From NCBI GenBank assembly GCA_010279815.1, contig QEOQ01000670.1, positions 531,857-595,856 of the forward strand: a stretch of DNA of 64,000 nt, given 5' to 3'. Shown here piece by piece: positions 55,407-64,000 of this stretch. The translations under genes were made by a program, and so were the position numbers. The DNA comes from Brachionus plicatilis. Its lineage: Eukaryota > Rotifera > Eurotatoria > Ploima > Brachionidae. The first letter of the stretch is position 1. Every line of letters begins with the position of its first letter. Under the pieces are notes generated by a model, which was not told the DNA's origin, did not search any database, and saw nothing but the letters and a program-made list of their open reading frames with translations.

Positions 55407-56825
55407 TTAAACATTTATGATGCATCCATTAATGTGAAAATAATTATCCGGATGCAACAAATTACCCTCGATGTTTAAATATTTTAAGCTTGCTAAACCA
55501 TCAAAAGTATCTGCAAACAAAAATTCAATTTTGTTATTTCTTAAATTAATTTTTTCCAAATTTCTTGAATCTTTAAAAGCTTTGTCATAAATTGAAAAAA
55601 TTTTATTGTTTTCCAAATTTAAAGATTTTAAATTTTTCAATCCTTAAATTAACAATTTATAATGTTATTTTTCTAATTATTAAATTTGGTTCATACCTTC
55701 AAAAGTTTTTTCTAAAATTTCTAATAGATGATTTTTAGAAAGATCAAGGTGCACTAAGTTATTTAGGTTTATAAAAGTTGAATCATTGATCACATTTATA
55801 TTTGCGTTGGTAATTTCAAGAATTTGTAAATTTTTCAAATCTTTGAATTGTTCGGGCCGTAAATTATACGGAAATTCAATTTCAGAAGTCAAACTTGAAA
55901 TAATTTGTAATCTAATGCGAAGTTCTCTTAATTTAATCAGACCATTTAGGAACCCATCATTAATAACATACGTATAACAGTGATTGATTACTAGTATCTC
56001 TAGATCCTTTAAATTGGAAAATAAATTATCATTTAAAAATCTTATTTGCGAATCGTTAATTTGTAACTTTTTTAAAGAATTCAAATCTTCGCTTAGGATT
56101 TGATCAGGAAAACTCGTCATGAATGTTGAATTTAAGATCAGGTTGTTAGATTTGATTTTGAATTTTTTCATAAATTCAGCTAGATCATTTACCAGAAAAT
56201 GGTCTTCTTCACTCCAAATAGACAAATTTTCGCATTCAAAATTTCCAATTTCAATTATAGAAGATTTAGTAGTTTTGTAGATATTGATAATTAAGCTAAC
56301 AATTATTGCATCCTTAATTAAATATTTAAACCTTTTTTTAAATGATTAACTATAATTCGAAAAAATACCCTTGTATTCAAATCTATATAAAAATCTTGAT
56401 TACTTTCAAAAAGCATTTTTCTTTTAGATTTAAAGATAATTCGAAAAATAAATATTTTTTTTAACTTGGTTTTACCTTAGGCTCTTTTTAGCACCTCTTG
56501 AAAGATAAAATGGATATATTATAAAAATTTTTTTAAAATCAGACGACACAATAGATGACACACATTCATCTTTAAAAATTAATCGATCTAACAATTCTCT
56601 TTTTTCGAATGGAAACAACTTGTCAAATTTTTCTTCATCTATCTTTACATTATTCAATTGATTTAAATTTTTTTCTCTGTATTCTTTAATTTTTTTAGTA
56701 ATTTCTTCTCTTTCACTTTTGAATTCTCCTTGTTTAAGGTTTTCATAATATAAATCCACATCATTCATCAAACTTTCGTAATGATCAACTACTATTTTTT
56801 CATAGTTTATTAAGTTTTGTTCCAT
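55407..56825 (-). CDS. Leucine-rich-repeat protein, 417 aa
   Basis: Four exons on the minus strand: 56825-56476, 56420-56369, 56312-55697 and 55642-55407. Introns are 54-56 nt and phases agree. The N-terminal about 115 residues are charged and helical (YRE/KKIKEYREKNLNQL type) with no signal peptide. A hydrophobic segment DAIIVSLIINIY follows, and the rest is leucine-rich repeats. Repeats are recognisable as LxxLxLxxNxI units, for example NLVHLDLSKNHLLEI, NLKSLNLENNKIFSI, NLEKINLRNNKIEFL and SLKYLNIEGNLL. LRR solenoids mediate protein binding; the partner is unknown. If the hydrophobic segment is a signal anchor, the repeats would be extracellular with a cytosolic N-terminus (type II), which is unusual for LRR receptors. 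The joining of the first exon to the LRR part is by splice consensus and could instead reflect two genes. Confidence 0.78.
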
Positions 56826-58571
56826 TTTGTTGAATATTTATTTTCTAAAAAAATCAAGTTTCTTTTAAATCTAAAATTAATTTAAAAATAATAATTGACT
56901 TTAAGAATTTTCTATAAAATAAACGTTGAAAAAAAAGGTCACCGACTTAATGATTTGCCACATGATAAATTTTTTTCATTTATCAGAGAAAATACCTAAA
57001 GACTTCCTGACTTTCAAAAATTAAAATATGTTAAACGAGTGATTTTATGTCAAATTATGCTTTTTGTTTTGGACTTATCACTCAATAAACCAAAATATTA
57101 TCTTTCATATTCAAACATTCATGATTTAATTTATTGTTTTTGAATTATAAAATGTATCCAATGTTGAAATAACATTGAAAAAGTGCGATGTTTCAAATAT
57201 TTTTTTTAGAATCAAAAAATAAATAATTTTTTCATATTTGAAATTAAACTCTTTAGTGAAATAGAAATAAATTTTAATTTCGAAATTTGAAAAAAATATT
57301 GAAAATTCTTTTTTTAACTTTTAAATTATTTATTTATTTATTTGTTTATCTTTACCAAGTTAATGCCCCTTCAAAATATATGAAAAAAAATTAAAAAGAA
57401 AAGATAAATAATTCATTTTGATTAAAATTTTCAACAATATCTGAAAATCTCGCTCGAATTGGTTAGGTGAACCATCGTTCACCTTTGATTAGAAAAATTC
57501 TTGTTCACAGATTTTGTGAGCTATTTGTTAATCCTTTTTTTTGTTCAAGTAAGGTGAACCAAAATAGAATTAGGTGAACATTGTTTTAGATTATGTGAAC
57601 AAACTGAATAAAGCTATTTAATAGAATGTCTAATTTTCGAGCTGATAAAAAATAAACAATTAAAGTTAATAATATTTTTGGTTTTTTTAATTTGAAGAAG
57701 GAATAGCTTTGTATTTACTCTGATATGGTTGACTTGGTATTAGCCTTTCAACAATCCCAAATACCCAAATGCCCTCTATACTTAATTCTTAAACCAGGAT
57801 CAATTATTTTTGTTTTTCCAAAATTTCAACCACATTCAATCTCAAACTATAATTTTTGAATTTATAGAAATTTTATTGCAAAATTTGCTAAAAATGGTAA
57901 TTTTATCAAAATTATGATATCTTTATATATTAAGATTTGAGGAATATCTAGATTTTTTAAAATCACGGGATTATGATATTTATTTATCTAATAATTGTTT
58001 TAATGAATTAATGGTGACAGTCAGAAAATAAATTTTCTATAAAGAGCTAAATTGCTTATTCTAAAGAAAAAAAAAATAGAAAACTAAATTTTAATTATTA
58101 AAAAATATAATTTAATAAAATTATAATTGATTAATTGATGATCATTTTTCAAAAAAGCCTGTTTAAAAAGTGTAATTTAAAAACTTTCTCAATATAGGAA
58201 TTAAATTATTTTTTTTAAAATAGATTTTATGCTATTTTTTATTCATTTCACTTAAAATTAAAATGATTAATGTAAAAAAATTTAATAAAACACAAATTTT
58301 TTTCATTTATTAAAGTTTTTAAAGACCAATTTTGCATTCAGTTATTAATTTCATCTTAAAAAGATTCCAAACTTCGGAATCGATTTAGTATTTTTTTCAT
58401 TAGTCCACATTAATTTTGAGAAATCAACATTGAAGCTTATATAAATAAATTCTAAAAATCATAATGGCACGTGTAGTCTCTTAAAATATTTATGCAACAT
58501 AATAAATTGTATAATGAATTTAATCGTTTTTATTCAAAATGAAGAAAAAGTTTTAAAATTTATTAATTTTG
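56826..58571. other. Divergent intergenic region with repeats
   Basis: The stretch separates the divergently transcribed LRR and CRY-DASH genes and must contain both promoters. It holds the dispersed repeat copy at 57155-57320 and a cluster of GGTGAAC/GTTCACC motifs at about 57463-57600. I see no gene. Confidence 0.45.
57155..57320. repeat. Dispersed repeat, copy 2
   Basis: Matches 53145-53320 in block order (TGTTGAAATAACATTGAAAA, GTGCGATGTTTCAAAT, GAAAAAAATATTGAAAATT). Confidence 0.65.
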
Positions 58572-60191
58572 ATGATCTTTAAACTAAAATTATCTTGCAT
58601 TAAAAACAGCTTTCGAACTCACGTCCAGAAAATGTCTGATCTCCAAAAGCAAAGACTTGGTATTTTGTGGTTCCGTAACGACTTACGCCTAAACGATAAC
58701 TTATCTCTGGATAAAACAATTCATCTAGTTAAAGAAAAAAAACTTGATCTTGTTCTTCCTATTTATTGTTTTGACAAACTTCTATTCGAGGGTCGATCTC
58801 GCGAAGCCCAGCTTCCCAAACTAGGTCCATTTAGACGCAATTTTTTAATCGAGAGCGTTGAAAACCTAAAGGAAAAGCTACAAAAAAAACTCAACAGCAA
58901 TCTCTGTATCCTTTATGGTGAGCAAGATGTCGAGATCAAGAAATTAATAGAAAAAATCCTCACCGAAAATCCCGGTATCCACATCGAGTACTTGATAGCA
59001 AGCCGCGAAGTGCCATCAGATGAAGTTGATTTAGAAAACAAAGTTAAAAAATACTTAGATTCAAAGAGAATAAAAAATTTTTTCTTATGGGATAATTTAA
59101 TGATTCATCCTGATGATCTGCCATTCGGACACTTCAGCAAAACTCCGGATATGTTCACTCAGTTTAGAAAAAGTGTTGAGCTAAAGGAATCGAATTATAA
59201 TGTGAGAAAAAGTGTTCAAATAGAATCAAATTTTAGCCTTCCAACATTTAGTCAAAATGATATTGTTGGTCAAAGTGTTCCAGAAAAAGCCAAGATCACT
59301 GAATCGCCAAAATCAGCTATTTTAGGAATGAAAGGTGGCGAAGACCAGGCTGAATTAAGAATGCAGCAATACTTTTTCAAAACTGATGGTTTATTTAAAT
59401 ACAAAACTACCAGAAATGGTCTAGTTGGAACAGAGTACTCTTCAAAGTTATCCATGTGGTTGGCTCTTGGTTGTATCAGTCCAAGATATTTGTACTGGAA
59501 AGTTAAAGAGTTCGAAACAATGAAGTGCTCCAATGAGTCAACTAAATGTCTTGCATTCGAACTTTTGTGGAGAGATTTTTTTAAATATCATTCATTAAAA
59601 TTCGGTAAGAGAATATTTTACCAAAATGGTTGCTATACAGGCGCTGCTGGTTACCAAATGAACTGGAAAAAAGATCAAAGATTGTTTGAAAAATGGATAA
59701 ATGGACAGACTGGATATCCGTTTGTTGATGCCAATATGAAAGAGCTAAAGGAAACAGGATGGATGTCGAATCGAGGCCGACAAAATGTGGCAAGTTTTTT
59801 GACCAAAGACTTGGAGATTGATTGGAGATTTGGTGCTGAATATTTTGAAACAATGCTTATTGATTATGACTGTACCTCGAACTGGGGCAATTGGCAATAT
59901 GTTGCCGGAGTTGGTACTGATCCGAGAGCAGATCGCTATTTTAATGTAATTAAACAAGCTTATGATTATGATCAAAATGGAGAGTTTGTCAAGCTTTGGA
60001 TACCTGCATTGCAAAACGTTTCAGATGAATTCGTTCATTGTCCATTTAGGATGAGTTTGGTAGAGCAGAAAAGTTTTAATTGTATCCTGAATAAAGATTA
60101 TCCATTGCCAATTGTGCAGATGAAGCATAAATGGAATCCGTATTCAAATAAAGCAAATAAGTTTGCTGCACGGCAAAAAAGAGCAAAATAA
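58572..60191 (+). CDS. CRY-DASH cryptochrome/photolyase, 539 aa, intronless
   Basis: A single exon encodes a full photolyase-homology region. The N-terminal alpha/beta domain starts LGILWFRNDLRLNDNLSL. The FAD-binding helical domain contains KLSMWLALGCISPRYLYWKV, FELLWRDFFKYHSLKFG, KWINGQTGYPFVDANMKEL, GWMSNRGRQNVASFLTKDL, SNWGNWQYVAGVGTDPRADR and FNVIKQAYDYDQNGEFVKLW. The DPRxDRxFN-KQ--DYD--G-FVK-W ending is diagnostic of the DASH clade. DASH proteins bind FAD (and usually a folate antenna) and repair cyclobutane dimers, chiefly in single-stranded DNA; some have signalling roles. Two starts are possible: 58572, which adds about 20 mostly basic residues that could be a mitochondrial signal, or 58632 (MSDLQ). 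The lack of introns contrasts with most neighbours and could reflect retroposition, transfer or intron loss. Confidence 0.95.
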   Translation: MIFKLKLSCIKNSFRTHVQKMSDLQKQRLGILWFRNDLRLNDNLSLDKTIHLVKEKKLDLVLPIYCFDKLLFEGRSREAQLPKLGPFRRNFLIESVENLKEKLQKKLNSNLCILYGEQDVEIKKLIEKILTENPGIHIEYLIASREVPSDEVDLENKVKKYLDSKRIKNFFLWDNLMIHPDDLPFGHFSKTPDMFTQFRKSVELKESNYNVRKSVQIESNFSLPTFSQNDIVGQSVPEKAKITESPKSAILGMKGGEDQAELRMQQYFFKTDGLFKYKTTRNGLVGTEYSSKLSMWLALGCISPRYLYWKVKEFETMKCSNESTKCLAFELLWRDFFKYHSLKFGKRIFYQNGCYTGAAGYQMNWKKDQRLFEKWINGQTGYPFVDANMKELKETGWMSNRGRQNVASFLTKDLEIDWRFGAEYFETMLIDYDCTSNWGNWQYVAGVGTDPRADRYFNVIKQAYDYDQNGEFVKLWIPALQNVSDEFVHCPFRMSLVEQKSFNCILNKDYPLPIVQMKHKWNPYSNKANKFAARQKRAK

Positions 60192-62618
60192 ATCAATGTA
60201 TTTAAAATTATTTTGAATTTTTGAATGTGTTAAGTGTATTTTGATTTTTTAATCGAAATAAAAAATAAAAAAATAAATTATCTAAAAGCTAATTTTAAAA
60301 TTATTGATTAATTTCTCTTTAATAAGATTCATGCAGAAAATAAATGGAATAATTTTGTAGAAAATATTTCAAAGAAATAAACTTAATTTTTTGAATTTTT
60401 TTGTTAACAGAAAATTATGTCATAAACTTCAATTGAATCAAATTAAATTAAATTGTCTTTTAGTAACAAATTTTAAATGCATTTCGTTTTATTAACTCTT
60501 AAAATATTTTTTTTTCTGTAGAATAAAGGAAAATTTTAAATATTTTTTCGATTTATTGTCTACCAAAAATTACGAGAGACTATTATTATTGAAAAAAAGA
60601 AAGATAACCTTTTTGAATTTTTTTTCTATATATTTTCTCTTTAAAATAATTTAATAATAATCCTACAAACTAACTATTCTACGAGAAAAAAAATTATGAA
60701 TTGAACGAACGTATGAAAGATTTATTTAATTTATTTTATTGATTTATTCCATTTTATTTAATTTAAATAAAATTTTTAACATTTAAAATTAATTTTTTTA
60801 TAAAATAAAATAACAATTATTTATTTTTCTTAAATAAAAAAAATTGAGAAATTTTGATCAAATTTTTTTAATATTTTTAGAGAGTCAATAAAGATCAAAT
60901 TGATATTATTATTAATTGATATTTATTTGAATGTTGCATAATTCAACATCGATCTCTTGATCACAAAGCTATTAATCATTGTGAATTAAAAAAACCATAT
61001 TGGCCATATTTTTCCAAAAAATTATTAACATCATTCAATATTTTCGCTTCCAACTTAAATTGAAACCAGAGTTGTTTGAAAATCCAAAAATTAAGTCCAA
61101 ATCCTGTAATTAAAATCTTTTAAAAGAAGTCCGAATAGCATTAATTTTTTGCTATTTCAGATAGCTAATGTGGTGGCCTAGTTAAAGTCAAAATCACTAA
61201 AATTAAAGTCCAAGTCCGGACTTAAGATTTACAATAGAGATGAAATACTTTATCAGAAAAGCGATCAGTATAAAAAAAAAAAATTAGTTTTAAATATTTA
61301 TTAATTTAAAAAAACGGTAATAAATAAAATTTTTCGGTTAGAAAAAATTTTTTTAACTTTGTATTTAGTTTTTTTTTACATTTTCTTATCAAAAACCTGA
61401 TTTTTTTGGCCATCAGCATTTTGAAATAATTTAACTAAAAGTTACGTTTTTTAATGTAAGCCAACGTAATTTTAAGTAAAAATACATGTTCTTACCAACT
61501 AATATTCACGTAAGATTAATAAAAAATAATGTAATATTACGTAAAATTGTGTAATTTAGCCGATTATGGATCTTTTATAAAAAGAACTGCACTAAATTTT
61601 TATTTGTGCTAATTTTATTTATTTGTTTATCTGTACCGAGCTAATGATTCTTCAGAATAAAAAAATATTTAAGAAAATGAAAAAAAAAATTAAAAAAAAA
61701 GATGATTAAAAACAATATTTTGAATAAGCTAGAGGTAAGACATGTTTAAAAATTTGATAGTTTAGGAAAAAGAAGAAATTGTTATGTAGCAATTACTCAA
61801 TAGATTTGGATATTTGATATTTCTTGATCCCATCTAAATTAATCCCAGGTAAAAGCATGATGAATGAAGATTTATTAGAGCAAATGATCCTCAAAATGAT
61901 GAAGAATTAACTAGTTTAATTTTCGAATTTCAAAAAAATTTTACAATTACTAAATGTAATAATTACATAAGTCGATTAAAAAAGTAAATGATTCTTAAAA
62001 TTTAAAAGATTTAATATGTGTTATTTTTTGTTTTATAGGTAATTGATATAAAACAATTTAGATTTATTTATTCGTGGCTTTTCTAATTTGCTAATTGATC
62101 AATTTTTGTCGCTATTTTTTTCTCTAAAAAAAATTCTCTAATTTACTTTCTCTATCATATTTTTTTTTCTCTAAAATAAAAATTCTCTAAAAAGTTTTTT
62201 CTCTATTATGAACGTTTACCTTAGAAAAAAAGCCGATAGAAAATTTTAAATATCTATATCTTTTTTCCAACAATCCAAAATTGGTTTTGTAAATTGTACA
62301 GGCTGATACAACCAACCATCTAAGAAAAGACTCTTCAAAAAAAATCAATAAAATTTTTAGAAAAAAAAATATTGACTGGGTCGATTGGGCCACCAAATTG
62401 GACCAAGCAAAAGTGTAAATTCGGAACATTTTTATTTAATTATGGTTATAGAATAGCTTTTTAAAATAACTTTATACAAATTTGCTTATAAAAAAAAAAG
62501 AAAAAAAAGCTATAACAACATCAACATAAGTTAAACTTGTAAATAAATATGCAACAAAAAAAGAAGAAGAAGAAGAAAAAAAAATTAAAAAAGAAAGAAG
62601 TGGCACAATAAAAAGATT
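60192..62618. other. Convergent intergenic region, AT-rich
   Basis: About 2.4 kb between the convergent CRY-DASH and MATH-BTB genes. It includes a TTACGTAA-type repeat patch at about 61437-61560 related in motif to the foldback at 51880. A minus-strand frame at 62187-62429 lacks recognisable features. The MATH-BTB polyadenylation signal is probably AATAAAA on the minus strand just after the stop (about 62605-62618). Confidence 0.4.
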
Positions 62619-63992
62619 TTATTTTTGAGCTGAGCCTGAGAGGGCGGCAAAGGACGAGGACGAAGACGACGAGGAGGAGGAGACGGAGGGCGCCGACGAG
62701 CCGACCGAAAACGGTCCGCTCGCCGCCAAATTGGGAATTTTTCTGGATATTTCGCCAAACGTGTTCTCGAACAGCTCGCGGTACTTTCTCCTCGCCTGTT
62801 TGTACGAGTTGGTCTTGATTATTTTCTCGTAATTGTCCTGGATGAAGCCGTGCACTTTGACATTGAACTCGTAGTCGTTGTTGACCACACAAAAAATCAA
62901 ATAGTCGCAGCAGTTGTGCACGTTGAGCTCGTTGATGAGGTGATCGCGCGCAAGATTGGTCAGACCGTGCACTTTGTACTCCTTGGATATTTCGTAGATG
63001 TCTTTGGCGAACGAGTCCAGGCTGTCCAAGTAGCCCGTGTACATGTAGCGGATTAGGTACTCGATTACTTTGGGGCTTCGGTCGGTCTCGACGAACAAAA
63101 AGTCGGTGCAAGGGTGCGCGTCGGCGCAGTTCGAGCAGTTGCAGGGGGAGGCGGCGGCGCTGGACGGGCCCGCGTTCGCCGACGAGCTGGCCGCCGCCGT
63201 CGACGCCACCGACCTCACCAACTGGGTCTTCAGCAGGTCCCTGAATTTTCCCGACCGGCTCGCCAGCACAAACTTGTGCGCCTTGATCTCCACGGACTCG
63301 TCGTAGTCGGCCAAAAAGCTGTCGCAGCAGCCGCACGTCCACCTCAGCTGCACGCTCGCCTCCTCGGTCTTGAGCCGCTTGAGCCGCGGCAAGCTAACCA
63401 ACTGCATCTGCAGCTCGGCACAAACGGGCCTCTTTTTGTACACTTTGATCACGATGTCGTACAAGTTCTTGCTTTCGTACAGGTCCTTGAAGTTTTCTTT
63501 GAACAAGAGCAGGTCGTAGTGGGCCCACGTGAGACTGGAGGGCATGCTGGAGCTCTCGAACTCGACCCGGGTGAATATCTTGAGCATGCCGTTGCACAGC
63601 AGCTCGTCCTTTTGCTCGCGGATGTCCTGGATCTTGAGGAATTGCTTGTAGCCAAAGTCGATGAACGTCTGGTACTGGTGGTCGCCGGTGTCGCGGCAGT
63701 ACACCCGCTCGTTCTTGTTGTTAAGCAGCGAGAGCTCTACTTTGGCGTTCAGCGAGTCCGGGTCCTCGGACACGTACTTGATGAACAGCGATATGTAGCC
63801 CTGGCTCGACTGGTCGCCCAGGCCCTCCGGGTACAGGTTCAGCACCCAGCGCGTGTTCTTGTACGCGAATACCGGGCTCGTCAACAGCGGGTACACGTGC
63901 TCTGGCGGGTGCGCGCCACCGATGCCTCCCACCTTGTCTATGTATTGGCTAAATTTTTCCACGCACCAAACATAGTCGATTAAGTGATACAT
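62619..63992 (-). CDS. MATH-BTB (SPOP-like) protein, 457 aa, GC-rich single exon
   Basis: Residues about 4-145 form a MATH domain (WVLNLYPEGLGDQSSQGYIS, AKVELSLLNN, DTGDHQYQTFIDFGYKQFL). Residues about 170-350 form a BTB/POZ domain (NLYDIVIKVYK, IKAHKFVLASRSGKFRDLL, VIEYLIRYMYTGYLDSL, DIYEISKEYKVHGLTNLARD) with a BACK-like continuation. MATH-BTB proteins are substrate adaptors for CUL3 ubiquitin ligases: MATH binds substrate, BTB binds CUL3 and dimerises. Oddities are two insertions in the BTB fold, about 45 residues with CGCC and a low-complexity Ala/Ser stretch with CNCSNC, and a C-terminal poly-Ser run. The gene is far richer in GC than its surroundings. The start is the ATG 8 bp from the window end; upstream exons cannot be excluded. 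Confidence 0.9.
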   Translation of the reverse strand: MYHLIDYVWCVEKFSQYIDKVGGIGGAHPPEHVYPLLTSPVFAYKNTRWVLNLYPEGLGDQSSQGYISLFIKYVSEDPDSLNAKVELSLLNNKNERVYCRDTGDHQYQTFIDFGYKQFLKIQDIREQKDELLCNGMLKIFTRVEFESSSMPSSLTWAHYDLLLFKENFKDLYESKNLYDIVIKVYKKRPVCAELQMQLVSLPRLKRLKTEEASVQLRWTCGCCDSFLADYDESVEIKAHKFVLASRSGKFRDLLKTQLVRSVASTAAASSSANAGPSSAAASPCNCSNCADAHPCTDFLFVETDRSPKVIEYLIRYMYTGYLDSLDSFAKDIYEISKEYKVHGLTNLARDHLINELNVHNCCDYLIFCVVNNDYEFNVKVHGFIQDNYEKIIKTNSYKQARRKYRELFENTFGEISRKIPNLAASGPFSVGSSAPSVSSSSSSSSSSFAALSGSAQK

Positions 63993-64000
63993 TTAATTTT

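Noticed and set aside
62187..62429. 80-codon minus-strand ORF with a mixed hydrophobic sequence
   Set aside because: No recognised family, no ATG-proximal coding bias, isolated in spacer.
63114..63983. 289-codon plus-strand ORF opposite the MATH-BTB gene
   Set aside because: Antisense shadow of a GC-rich exon; Val/Leu/Arg-rich low-complexity product without homology.

Overview
The window is nuclear DNA of a small, very AT-rich animal. I judge GC to be roughly a quarter overall by eye; it was not computed. The animal origin rests on the gene set: non-muscle myosin II heavy chain, an EFA6/PSD-type Arf exchange factor with a PDZ domain, the PAF1 complex subunit PAF1, an apolipoprotein-D-type lipocalin, a GPI-type GH18 chitinase, CRY-DASH and MATH-BTB. 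Many introns are only about 50 nt, and transposon debris is dense. This suits a compact AT-rich invertebrate such as a monogonont rotifer, but the species is an inference. Splice sites were assigned by hand from GT/AG borders, reading frame and family similarity.

Layout. 25-375 (+): last two exons of a WD40 gene. 570-1295: non-autonomous DNA transposon with a 9-bp target duplication. 1612-3112 (-): complete six-exon PAF1. 4209-6062: 105-bp satellite, about 18 copies. 7558-13586 (+): twelve-exon coiled-coil gene, 842 aa, not recognised. 13729-14423 (+): lipocalin. 16622-27621 (+): EFA6/PSD Arf-GEF (PDZ, Sec7, PH), with large introns full of MITEs and a transposase relic. 28335-28628: palindromic MITE. 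29338-30446: hAT element carrying only the transposase N-terminus. 30820-33324 (+): intronless protein built from two degenerate DDE_1 transposase-like units. 35266-36711 (+): GPI-type chitinase. 40784-54549 (+): non-muscle myosin II heavy chain, with candidate cassette exons at loop 1, loop 2 and the tailpiece. 55407-56825 (-): leucine-rich-repeat gene. 58572-60191 (+): intronless CRY-DASH. 62619-63992 (-): strikingly GC-rich MATH-BTB gene.

There is no operon-like logic; the genes serve unrelated roles (transcription, cytoskeleton, Arf signalling, DNA repair, secretion). The strongest leads are the 57-nt in-frame cassette exon at myosin loop 2, the Asp in place of the Sec7 glutamic finger in the EFA6 homologue, the tandem catalytically dead transposase gene, and several transposons whose ends and target duplications can be placed to the base. 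Long stretches between genes are AT-rich and show no supportable gene.
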